A DNA stretch of 7,699 bases from contig JAQXNQ010000437.1 of the NCBI GenBank assembly GCA_029098085.1, positions 1 through 7,699 on the forward strand, read 5' to 3'. The position numbers and the translations under genes were made by a program. This DNA comes from Oscillospiraceae bacterium (GTDB lineage: Bacteria; Bacillota; Clostridia; Oscillospirales; Ruminococcaceae). A model generated the notes under the pieces. That model saw only the letters and a list, made by a program, of their open reading frames with translations. It had not been told where the DNA came from and made no database searches. This document shows positions 1 to 5,031 of the stretch, piece by piece; positions within the stretch are counted from its first letter, which is position 1; each line of letters opens with the position of its first letter.

Positions 1-7
1 GAATCCC

Positions 8-1420
8 TTACGCTTCCACCGTGATCTCCGAGAGCAGATTGATCCCCTCCGAAAAGATCAGGTCGTTGGCCAGCCGGGCAGCCTGATCCATCCGGTTCTT
101 CAGGCAGAAGCCCAGCCGGTACCGGCCCGGAACCGGCGGCAGCTGCAGGGGAGCGGTGAGGGTGTGGGTCAGCAGACGGTCGTCCTCCCAGCAAACCGGG
201 GAGCGGCTGTGCCACTGCGCCGGGTCTCCCGCCGGGACGGAGGAGACGACTTCCCCCCGGCTGTTCAGCAGCACAAGACTGCTTTCCAGATTGAAGGGAG
301 CGGACAGACCGTAGTTGACCAGCGTCAGAGCGGCCTGCACCGTCCGGCCCGCCCGCAGATCGCCCATCAGCTGCAGCTCCCGGGCCTGCAGCCGGTAGCC
401 CAGATAGTCCTGCACATAGTCGAAGACGCTGCGGGGGACGGGGGAGCCGTCCCGATCCTGGAACCAGGCCGGATCCCAGATCAGACGGTGGGATTGCAGC
501 CAGTCTTCGGTCAGGGGCTGGCGCTTCCACCGGCCCATGGTGGTGGTTTCGGGCTCGGGGCTGTCCAGATAGCCGTGCAGGATGCTGAGGGAGGTAAAGC
601 GGTGCTCGGAGAGCTCGCAGAGGGCCTCGTATCCGTCGCAGTACACATCGTTTTGCCGGTTCCAGTTGCTCCAGAACAGCTCGCCGTCCTGGGGCGTCCG
701 GGCGGCCTCCCGAACCAGCTGCCGCCACTGGTCGGTGTCGGCGTCCAGTCCGCCGGTGCCGAACCGGTTGACGGCGCTGCGGCCGAACAGGGCGTCGTTG
801 TGGATGCCGATGCGCTGATACCCGGGCCGGTCAGCGGGGTAGAGGTTCTTGTAGCGGGGAAGGCGAACCTGCAGATACAGATCCTCCGGCACCAGCTCCT
901 CCACCATGCTGCGGAGCAAAACGGCCCTGTCCAGCGGCCAGACCTCGCTATGCCACTCGCCCCAGGCGCCGATCATGCCGGCCTGACAGACGTGGATGAT
1001 CTCCTTTTTCCGCTCCAGCACAGGCCGCAGCTGCTGCATGTGGCGGAGTATGACCGGCTGGGGGGCGTCGTTTTGCCGATCCTTTTCGGACAGCCCGGTG
1101 CAGTAGGCGAACCGGAGCAGGGCCTTCATCTCCCGCTCCCGGAGGGCGTCGAGACAGGCTTCGATGGCCGTCAGACCCTGGGGCGGGATGTCTCCCCGGT
1201 TGAAGCCGCTCAGGTAGAGGTACAGCTGAGCCAGCTGCACCGGCTGCGGCGCCATGGCCCGGACAATCCGCCGGTCGGCCTCCTGCTTCATGGCTTCATA
1301 GCTGCCCGCTTCGGAAATCTGCTTCACATCCATGACGATTTCCAGCCGGAAGCCCCGGTCGGGGTTGCTGCTCAGCAGAGCGCTCCGGACGCCGTACAGC
1401 GGTGAAAAGGTTTGTGTCAT
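8..1420 (-). CDS. DUF4874/DUF4832 domain protein (TIM-barrel-like, putative glycan-active)
   Basis: A 470-aa protein of unknown biochemical role. Near the N-terminus the motif NPDRGF (residues 19-24) matches the opening of DUF4874. A central region carries GAWGEWHS (151-158), typical of the (beta/alpha)8-like fold of this family. Roughly residues 360-465 form a beta-rich region (RTVQAALTLVNYG and after) as expected for the C-terminal DUF4832 sandwich. Family members are often described as glycoside-hydrolase-like, but I cannot assign a substrate or catalytic pair. The frame stays open 20 codons further upstream. I chose the ATG at 1418-1420 because AAAGGAGG lies 7 nt before it and the upstream extension is Arg/Gly-rich and unlike the family. 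No signal peptide or transmembrane helix is seen, so it is probably cytoplasmic. It is separated from the next gene by over 700 bases and seems monocistronic. Family call fairly sure, function not. Confidence 0.85.
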   Translation of the reverse strand: MTQTFSPLYGVRSALLSSNPDRGFRLEIVMDVKQISEAGSYEAMKQEADRRIVRAMAPQPVQLAQLYLYLSGFNRGDIPPQGLTAIEACLDALREREMKALLRFAYCTGLSEKDRQNDAPQPVILRHMQQLRPVLERKKEIIHVCQAGMIGAWGEWHSEVWPLDRAVLLRSMVEELVPEDLYLQVRLPRYKNLYPADRPGYQRIGIHNDALFGRSAVNRFGTGGLDADTDQWRQLVREAARTPQDGELFWSNWNRQNDVYCDGYEALCELSEHRFTSLSILHGYLDSPEPETTTMGRWKRQPLTEDWLQSHRLIWDPAWFQDRDGSPVPRSVFDYVQDYLGYRLQARELQLMGDLRAGRTVQAALTLVNYGLSAPFNLESSLVLLNSRGEVVSSVPAGDPAQWHSRSPVCWEDDRLLTHTLTAPLQLPPVPGRYRLGFCLKNRMDQAARLANDLIFSEGINLLSEITVEA

Positions 1421-1427
1421 GGGAAAA

Positions 1428-1433
1428 CCTCCT
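1428..1433 (-). promoter_or_regulatory. Shine-Dalgarno of the DUF4832 gene
   Basis: AGGAGG on the minus strand, 7 nt before the ATG at 1420. It decides that start over an upstream in-frame extension to 1480. Confidence 0.8.
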
Positions 1434-1470
1434 TTGGGGCGGCGAGGAAGCCGCCCGATTCTGTATCCCC

Positions 1471-1499
1471 ATCTTCCCACGAAAAAGGCCTCCCGTCAA
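1471..1499 (-). promoter_or_regulatory. Candidate promoter of the DUF4832 gene
   Basis: TTGACG at 1494-1499 read on the minus strand is a good -35. GAAGAT at 1471-1476 is a weak -10 (3/6 to TATAAT) at a 17-bp spacing. Position about 50 nt before the start codon is sensible. Held low because of the poor -10. Confidence 0.35.
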
Positions 1500-1664
1500 C
1501 AAACCCTTTTTGTCCGGTGCACAGATTTTTCGGGGGAAGGGAGCGCTGCCGCCTTTTGGCGCATGTACCCCGTCCGGGACAGCAGGTCATTGGAGCAGAG
1601 CGGGATTCTCGCGGGCGGTTCTCCTCACCAGAATTCACCGCAGCGGATCAGCGTGGTACCGTGC

Positions 1665-1707
1665 GCAGGAACGCCTGCGTTCCTGCAGCTTTCCGCTTTC
1701 GGAAAGC
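1665..1707. repeat. Two back-to-back hairpins
   Basis: GCAGGAACG (1665-1673) pairs perfectly with CGTTCCTGC (1678-1686). One base further on, GCTTTCCG (1688-1695) pairs with CGGAAAGC (1700-1707) around a CTTT loop. Neither is followed by a T-run on either strand, so they are not ordinary intrinsic terminators. They lie just outside the inverted-repeat element that starts at about 1718. Confidence 0.6.
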
Positions 1708-1717
1708 GCGGGATGCG

Positions 1718-1754
1718 AAGGCCCCGTCCATTCGGACGGGACCCAGGCTGTCGA
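1718..1754 (+). repeat. Left terminal inverted repeat of the MITE-like element
   Basis: Begins AAGGCCCCGTCC, has the loop ATTC, then GGACGGGACCCAGG and CTGTCGA. A 21-base core (1720-1740) recurs identically at 2101-2121 because the core is itself a near palindrome. Pairs as an inverted copy with 2090-2126. Confidence 0.6.
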
Positions 1755-1800
1755 AAAAATGGTTTGCAAGAAAAAGTTACACAAAACGAAAAGACGGCGT

Positions 1801-1841
1801 AAAAAAATGGGTGGAACCGGCCTCGAGCCGGTTCCACCCAT
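1801..1841 (-). terminator. Strong intrinsic terminator, minus strand
   Basis: ATGGGTGGAACCGGC (1807-1821) pairs perfectly with GCCGGTTCCACCCAT (1827-1841), giving 15 bp around a 5-nt loop. Read on the minus strand the stem is followed directly by seven T residues (1807-1801). It would stop transcripts coming from the right, either from the lipoprotein gene at 2163-2894 (322 nt beyond its stop) or from an RNA starting inside the element. Confidence 0.8.
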
Positions 1842-1998
1842 ATGGACACCCCTTAGTAGGGTTTCCATACCTTCCTGACTTTTGTGAGCGTATAGGAGTA
1901 TTTCGCGCTCTGCGGAGCGCGACCGGGCTCTGCCAGACTAAGGCCGAAGGCCGTGTCTAGGACTCGCGATTTTTTGGCTTTCCCCGCAGGGGGAAAGC
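1801..1998 (-). other. Hairpin chain, possible structured small RNA on the minus strand
   Basis: Reading the minus strand from 1998 down there are: a 9-bp stem with a 4-nt loop (1977-1998); an interrupted stem around GGCC-TTC-GGCC (1935-1958); an 8-bp stem (1903-1922); a stem of 10 pairs with one mismatch (1841-1869); and finally the 15-bp terminator stem with its U7 tail (1801-1841). This order, several stems ending in an intrinsic terminator without an ORF of note, is what a small RNA would look like. I found no clear promoter upstream and recognise no known RNA family, so repeat-derived DNA is an equal explanation. Confidence 0.3.
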
Positions 1999-2089
1999 GA
2001 AGGAAACTCGAGTAAAAATTTAAATGTCTTGGCAGCCAATTGAAAGCAAATCGCCTATTTGTGCAAGTCGCCAATCAACGGTGACTTTA

Positions 2090-2126
2090 TCGACACGCTG
2101 GGCCCCGTCCATTCGGACGGGCCCTT
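2090..2126 (-). repeat. Right terminal inverted repeat of the MITE-like element
   Basis: Read on the minus strand it begins AAGGGCCCGTCC, loop GAAT, then GGACGGGGCCCAG, CG and TGTCGA. It matches the left end at 29 of 37 positions. It lies 36 bases beyond the stop of the lipoprotein gene at 2163-2894. Its hairpin could also act as an RNA stem at that gene's 3' end, though no U-run follows. Confidence 0.6.
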
Positions 2127-2162
2127 GCCCATATGAAAAATGACTGAAATCCGCCCCAGGCC

Positions 2163-2894
2163 TCAGTCCCAGCTGACGACCCCATAGGGGGATCCGGGCT
2201 CGGGACGGAGCTCATTGTCGGGGGTGGCACTGAGGATCAGCCGCAGGCCTTCGCTGCAGCCGGGGATACCGGTGTCGTACAGCCGCCTGGTGCGCAGCTC
2301 ACAGGTAAGGCCCTCCAGCCGGATGCCGGTGCTGAGGGTGTACAGGTCGTCGGCTGTGAAGGCGGTCTCGCCCCGCTCATTGTCAAATTTCCACCGGTCG
2401 GGGAGGGGATAGGACGGATCTTTGTCCGCCTGCGCCTTCAGCATCGCGGCGGCGCTTTGGACGCAGGCGTCACGGGCTGCATCGTCGGGGAAATAGAGGG
2501 TCAGGCCAACGCGGCACAGCTCCGTTCCGGGGACGCCGTCCGCCGTCTGGCTGTCGTCATAGCGGTAGGTCAGCAGCAGGGAAGCGTCGCAGTCCATGTC
2601 CTCCCAGTGAACCGGGAAGCCGATCTGCAGCCCCCACGGGCCCTGGCCGTTTGTCCAGTTGATCTCCCGGACGGAATAGCGGTTGTCCGCCAGCTGAAAA
2701 CGTTCCAGCGCCAGAGCGGCGTCGGACTGCCAGGGCAGGGAGCGGAGCTCCAGAGTGTCCGTCGGAAGCTCATCGACCAGCGAGAGGGCGGGGAGGGCCT
2801 GCTTTCCGCATCCGGACAGCAGGCCCGTGAGCAGAACGAGCGCCGCGCAGAGCAGCCGGAGGGCGTTCTTTTTCGTGTGAAAAGCGTGCTTCAT
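2163..2894 (-). CDS. Putative lipoprotein, unknown function
   Basis: A 243-aa predicted lipoprotein. Positively charged residues (K2, K8, K9, R13) precede a hydrophobic stretch, and the lipobox LSGC puts the acylated cysteine at residue 29, so the mature protein should be anchored outside the membrane. The mature part alternates polar and aromatic residues and looks beta-rich; I recognise no family. The ATG at 2892-2894 was chosen because GGAGGT lies 6 nt before it and a proper signal peptide then begins. The open frame extends 14 codons upstream without a ribosome site. A terminator (2930-2972) separates it from the nfeD-SPFH operon on the same strand. It may have its own weak promoter or be fed by read-through. 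Lipoprotein assignment is firm, function unknown. Confidence 0.8.
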   Translation of the reverse strand: MKHAFHTKKNALRLLCAALVLLTGLLSGCGKQALPALSLVDELPTDTLELRSLPWQSDAALALERFQLADNRYSVREINWTNGQGPWGLQIGFPVHWEDMDCDASLLLTYRYDDSQTADGVPGTELCRVGLTLYFPDDAARDACVQSAAAMLKAQADKDPSYPLPDRWKFDNERGETAFTADDLYTLSTGIRLEGLTCELRTRRLYDTGIPGCSEGLRLILSATPDNELRPEPGSPYGVVSWD

Positions 2895-2900
2895 GTCATG

Positions 2901-2906
2901 ACCTCC
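2901..2906 (-). promoter_or_regulatory. Shine-Dalgarno of the lipoprotein gene
   Basis: GGAGGT on the minus strand, 6 nt before the ATG at 2894. It decides this start over the longer open frame to 2936. Confidence 0.75.
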
Positions 2907-2910
2907 GTTC

Positions 2911-2930
2911 TTCGGAAGAATCTTCCGGAA
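2911..2930. repeat. Small inverted repeat before the lipoprotein gene
   Basis: CGGAAG (2913-2918) pairs with CTTCCG (2922-2927) across a 3-base centre, just upstream of the ribosome binding site and overlapping the tail of the preceding terminator. It could be an operator or a leader hairpin; nothing decides between them. Confidence 0.35.
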
Positions 2931-2972
2931 AAGCAAACAGTCCCCCGCCCCGTTTGGATCGGGGCAGGGGAC
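2930..2972 (-). terminator. Intrinsic terminator of the nfeD-SPFH operon
   Basis: GTCCCC (2967-2972 on the minus strand) and GCCCCG pair with CGGGGC and GGGGAC around a 7-nt loop, 12 pairs with one mismatch (2940-2972). The minus-strand continuation TGTTTGCTTTT is only moderately U-rich, so termination may be partial. It lies 54 bases beyond the stop of the gene at 3027-3380. Confidence 0.65.
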
Positions 2973-3026
2973 CGGAGAGAGGGTGTGTGCTGCACCGGAA
3001 ACCCGGCTCAGCGTGCACAGAGGATT

Positions 3027-3380
3027 TCACCAGTAAAAGGGGTTTCGCTCCTTTTCAAAGTTCAGGTAAGCGCCGCCCCTGAGGGTCAGCTTCCCTTTAT
3101 CGCCGGGGCGGAGGGTTCTGTACAGCTCTTCGGGCACCGGAAAGCTCGCCTTTTCCTCCCGGGCCAGCCGGAAGGTCACCCGGCAGCCGTCCGGGAAGCG
3201 GTCCATGGCCAGCACCTCGGTGTCCAGCGTCAGCCGCCGGGGACGGTCGTACCATCTCCGGTAGACCGCCAGCCCGATGAGCAGCACCCCTGTCAGGATG
3301 CAGATCAGCTCCACCCAGAAGGGCGCGGGCTGCACTTCAATTTCTTCACCGGCTCTGGCCAGCAGCGCCTGCAGGGTCAC
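3027..3380 (-). CDS. Small membrane protein resembling DUF2500
   Basis: About 117 aa. A short N-terminal stretch is followed by one hydrophobic helix (residues 21-39, FWVELICILTGVLLIGLAV) and a basic cluster (YRRWYDRPRR), so the C-terminal domain should face the cytoplasm. That domain has the pattern V.F.L...(F)PVPEELY..L..GDKGKL...G......F, with PGDKGKL at 92-98, which resembles DUF2500 proteins. Start choice: GTG at 3378-3380 sits 10 nt after AAAGGAG. Another in-frame GTG at 3389 is only 1 nt from that site and is unlikely. It is the last gene of the nfeD-SPFH operon, 33 nt after the SPFH stop, suggesting a membrane role with those partners. The family call is by pattern only. Confidence 0.7.
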   Translation of the reverse strand: MTLQALLARAGEEIEVQPAPFWVELICILTGVLLIGLAVYRRWYDRPRRLTLDTEVLAMDRFPDGCRVTFRLAREEKASFPVPEELYRTLRPGDKGKLTLRGGAYLNFEKERNPFYW

Positions 3381-3390
3381 GGCAGCCACG

Positions 3391-3397
3391 CTCCTTT
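3391..3397 (-). promoter_or_regulatory. Shine-Dalgarno deciding a GTG start
   Basis: AAAGGAG on the minus strand, 10 nt before GTG 3380 and 1 nt before GTG 3389. An ATG at 3400 is in another frame and stops after seven codons. The spacing favours 3380. Confidence 0.55.
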
Positions 3398-3413
3398 CAT
3401 CGGATGGGGAGGC

Positions 3414-4391
3414 TTACGCCTTCTTTTCGGGGTCGGTGACCATTTCCTTGGCAGCGGTCACCAGTCCGGCCAGATTCTGCAGCTCGCTGGGGATGATCAG
3501 CTTGGTGGCGCGGCCGTCGGCCACCTTCTGCAGGGCCTCCAGGCTCTTGAGGGTCAGCACCTTCTCGCTGGGATCGGCGGCGGACAGCAGCTTTAAGCTG
3601 TCGGCCAGGGCCTGCTGCACCATCAGAATGGCCTGGGCCTGACCTTCGGCCTCGCGGATCTGCTTCTCCTTCTCGGCTTCAGCCCGGAGAATGGCGGATT
3701 CCTTGTCGGCTTGGGCCTTCAGAATCTGGGATTCCTTTTCGCCCTCGGCCACCAGCACCTGGCTCCGCTTGCGGCCCTCGGCCTGCAGGATGGATTCGCG
3801 GCGTTCGCGCTCGGCCTTCATCTGCTTCTCCATGGCGTCCTGGATTTCTCTGGGCGGCATGATGTTCTTCAGCTCTACCCGGGTGACCTTGATGCCCCAC
3901 TTGTCGGTGGCTTCGTCCAGGGTGGTGGTGATGCGGCTGTTGATGACGTCGCGGGAGGTGAGGGTGGCGTCCAGATCCAGGTCACCGATGATGTTCCGCA
4001 GGGTGGTGGCGGTCAGGTTCTCAATGGCGGAGATGGGACGGTCGATGCCGTAGGTGAACAGCTTGGGGTCGGACACCAGATAGAAGACGATGGTGTCGAT
4101 CTGCATGGTGACGTTGTCCTTGGTGATGACCGGCTGAGGGGGGAAGTCCACCACGTTTTCCTTCAGGGAAACCCGCTTGGCGACCCGGTCGATGAAGGGG
4201 GTCAGGAAGTGCAGACCGGTTTCCCAGGTGGTGTGATAGGAGCCCAGCCGCTCGATGATATAAACCTGCGCCTGAGGAACGATCTTCAGGTTGGCGATCA
4301 GCACCAGCAGGATCACCAGCAGGATGCCCAGACCCACGAAGAGGGCGGGGTAATTGACGCCGAGGCCGGCGAGCAGAACGGGATGTGTCAT
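3414..4391 (-). CDS. qmcA: SPFH/Band 7 membrane protein, QmcA/paraslipin type
   Basis: A 325-aa SPFH-domain scaffold protein, close to the usual length of QmcA/stomatin-like proteins. Residues 15-35 form one N-terminal membrane helix. Then comes the band 7 domain (about 37-195), with VPQAQVYIIERLG, the VITKDNVTMQID segment and WGIKVTRVELKNIMPP (165-180), all diagnostic. Residues 185-255 are a Lys/Glu/Ala-rich coiled coil of the EAEKEKQ kind used for oligomer rings. Such proteins form large membrane assemblies that organise microdomains and help membrane protein quality control. AAGGAGG sits 8 nt before the ATG. It lies 24 nt downstream of nfeD, the classical genomic partner. The symbol follows E. 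coli QmcA and is by similarity; floT or hflK-like names are less fitting. Confidence 0.93.
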   Translation of the reverse strand: MTHPVLLAGLGVNYPALFVGLGILLVILLVLIANLKIVPQAQVYIIERLGSYHTTWETGLHFLTPFIDRVAKRVSLKENVVDFPPQPVITKDNVTMQIDTIVFYLVSDPKLFTYGIDRPISAIENLTATTLRNIIGDLDLDATLTSRDVINSRITTTLDEATDKWGIKVTRVELKNIMPPREIQDAMEKQMKAERERRESILQAEGRKRSQVLVAEGEKESQILKAQADKESAILRAEAEKEKQIREAEGQAQAILMVQQALADSLKLLSAADPSEKVLTLKSLEALQKVADGRATKLIIPSELQNLAGLVTAAKEMVTDPEKKA

Positions 4392-4415
4392 AAGCTTTAC
4401 CTCCTTGAAAATGCC

Positions 4416-4859
4416 TTACGCCTGTTTGGGCGCTTCAGCCGGGCGCACCAGCAGGGTTGCGCCTTCGATTTTTTCCACCACCACGCAGCTTCCCACGGGG
4501 ATGGGGACGGACTGGGACGACCGGGCGGACCAGTCGAGACCGCCCACGCAGACTCTGCCGCCCTGCAGGGGTTCAATCTCCCTGCGCACCACGCCCTCCA
4601 TGCCGATGACGCTGTCGGCGTTGGTGCGGACGGGCTTTTTCCGGCGGAATTTTTCGGTCAGCGGGCGGGTCAGCAGGAACAGCAGCAGAGACAGCACCAC
4701 AAAGATCAGGCACTGCAGCCAGAATGCGCCTTCGGCCGCGGCCACGAAGAAGGTCACCACCGCCGCTGCTGCCAGCCAGATGGACACCAGCGACATGGTC
4801 GCCGCCTCCACCGCCAGCGCCGCAACGAAAATCACGCCCCAGAGTATGTATTCCCACAT
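4416..4859 (-). CDS. nfeD: NfeD-family membrane protein (short form)
   Basis: A 147-aa NfeD protein of the short class that lacks the ClpP-like protease domain. Three hydrophobic segments occupy about residues 4-20, 24-41 and 46-66. They are followed by a basic linker (FRRKKPVR) and an OB-fold domain (about 84-140) with GMEGVVRREIEPLQGG, SVPIPVGSCVVVEKIEG and TLLVRP, the usual NfeD signature. NfeD proteins act with SPFH partners in membrane microdomains or membrane quality control; the partner follows 24 nt downstream here. The ATG is supported by AAAGGAGGAG about 7 nt before it. It is the first gene of the three-gene operon, with a candidate promoter at 4903-4931. Confidence 0.92.
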   Translation of the reverse strand: MWEYILWGVIFVAALAVEAATMSLVSIWLAAAAVVTFFVAAAEGAFWLQCLIFVVLSLLLFLLTRPLTEKFRRKKPVRTNADSVIGMEGVVRREIEPLQGGRVCVGGLDWSARSSQSVPIPVGSCVVVEKIEGATLLVRPAEAPKQA

Positions 4860-4902
4860 AAAGGCTCCTCCTTTCTGTCAGGGTGGGTCGTTTCCTGCTT
4901 TT

Positions 4903-4931
4903 ATCCTATCACACCGGCCGGGGAAAAACAA
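4903..4931 (-). promoter_or_regulatory. Candidate promoter of the nfeD operon
   Basis: On the minus strand TTGTTT (4926-4931) and TAGGAT (4903-4908) are separated by 17 bp, about 44 nt before the nfeD start. Both boxes are imperfect (3/6 and 4/6), so an activator bound at the repeat just upstream would make sense. Confidence 0.55.
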
Positions 4932-4940
4932 GCCGCTGTG

Positions 4941-4971
4941 CAAAATCTAAGGGAAAACCGACAAAATCTAA
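4941..4971. repeat. 10-bp direct repeat, 21-bp period, upstream of the nfeD promoter
   Basis: CAAAATCTAA occurs at 4941-4950 and again at 4962-4971, exactly two helical turns apart, ending 10 bp upstream of the -35 box. This geometry is typical of activator or response-regulator sites. The identity of the binding protein cannot be read from the sequence. Confidence 0.55.
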
Positions 4972-5031
4972 CGTTCAGACGGCTTTCGGTTCAGAATGGG
5001 AGAAATATCCGCACAGACGCGTCACGCGCCT

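Larger units (their letters stand above)
1421..1717. other. Gene-free intergenic segment
   Basis: Apart from the ribosome binding site and weak promoter of the gene at 8-1420 and two hairpins near 1665-1707, I see nothing recognisable. The reading frames here have no plausible start site signals and no family resemblance. Confidence 0.6.
1718..2126. mobile_element. MITE-like element, about 409 bp, non-coding
   Basis: The two ends are inverted copies of each other over 37 bp with eight mismatches, four of them in the central loop. Each end contains the palindromic core CCCGTCC-(4 nt)-GGACGGG followed by CCCAG, two variable bases and TGTCGA pointing inward. The interior has no credible gene but many hairpins. 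Size, terminal inverted repeats and lack of a transposase fit a non-autonomous miniature element. No convincing target-site duplication is visible. The alternative is two copies of a common intergenic palindrome placed by chance in opposite orientation. The inverted repeats are directly visible; mobility is inference. Confidence 0.45.

Noticed and set aside
164..1405. Long plus-strand open frame opposite the DUF4832 gene
   Set aside because: Shadow of the minus-strand gene in GC-rich DNA: no ribosome site, low-complexity Gly/Val/Gln composition and no family likeness.
1807..1841. tRNA T-arm-like sequence (CCGG-CTCGAGG-CCGG on the minus strand)
   Set aside because: The 15-bp stem is continuous and closes on itself. 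There is no D-arm, anticodon arm or separate acceptor strand, and a U-run follows as in a terminator.
1332..1960. Several overlapping plus-strand open frames of about 150-180 codons in the gene-free region
   Set aside because: No ribosome sites, compositions of shifted frames, and they read straight through hairpins and the terminator.
1853..2074. 73-codon minus-strand open frame inside the inverted-repeat element
   Set aside because: It reads across hairpin stems, has no Shine-Dalgarno site and no domain. It may be called as a hypothetical protein in some genomes but looks spurious.
1720..2121. 21-base direct repeat (1720-1740 and 2101-2121) as attachment sites or target duplication
   Set aside because: Each copy is a near palindrome and the similarity extends further as an inverted repeat, so terminal inverted repeats explain it better. 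No integrase gene is present.
2457..3596. Plus-strand open frame spanning two minus-strand genes
   Set aside because: Crosses gene boundaries and a terminator stem; Gln/Gly/His-rich composition typical of antisense translation.
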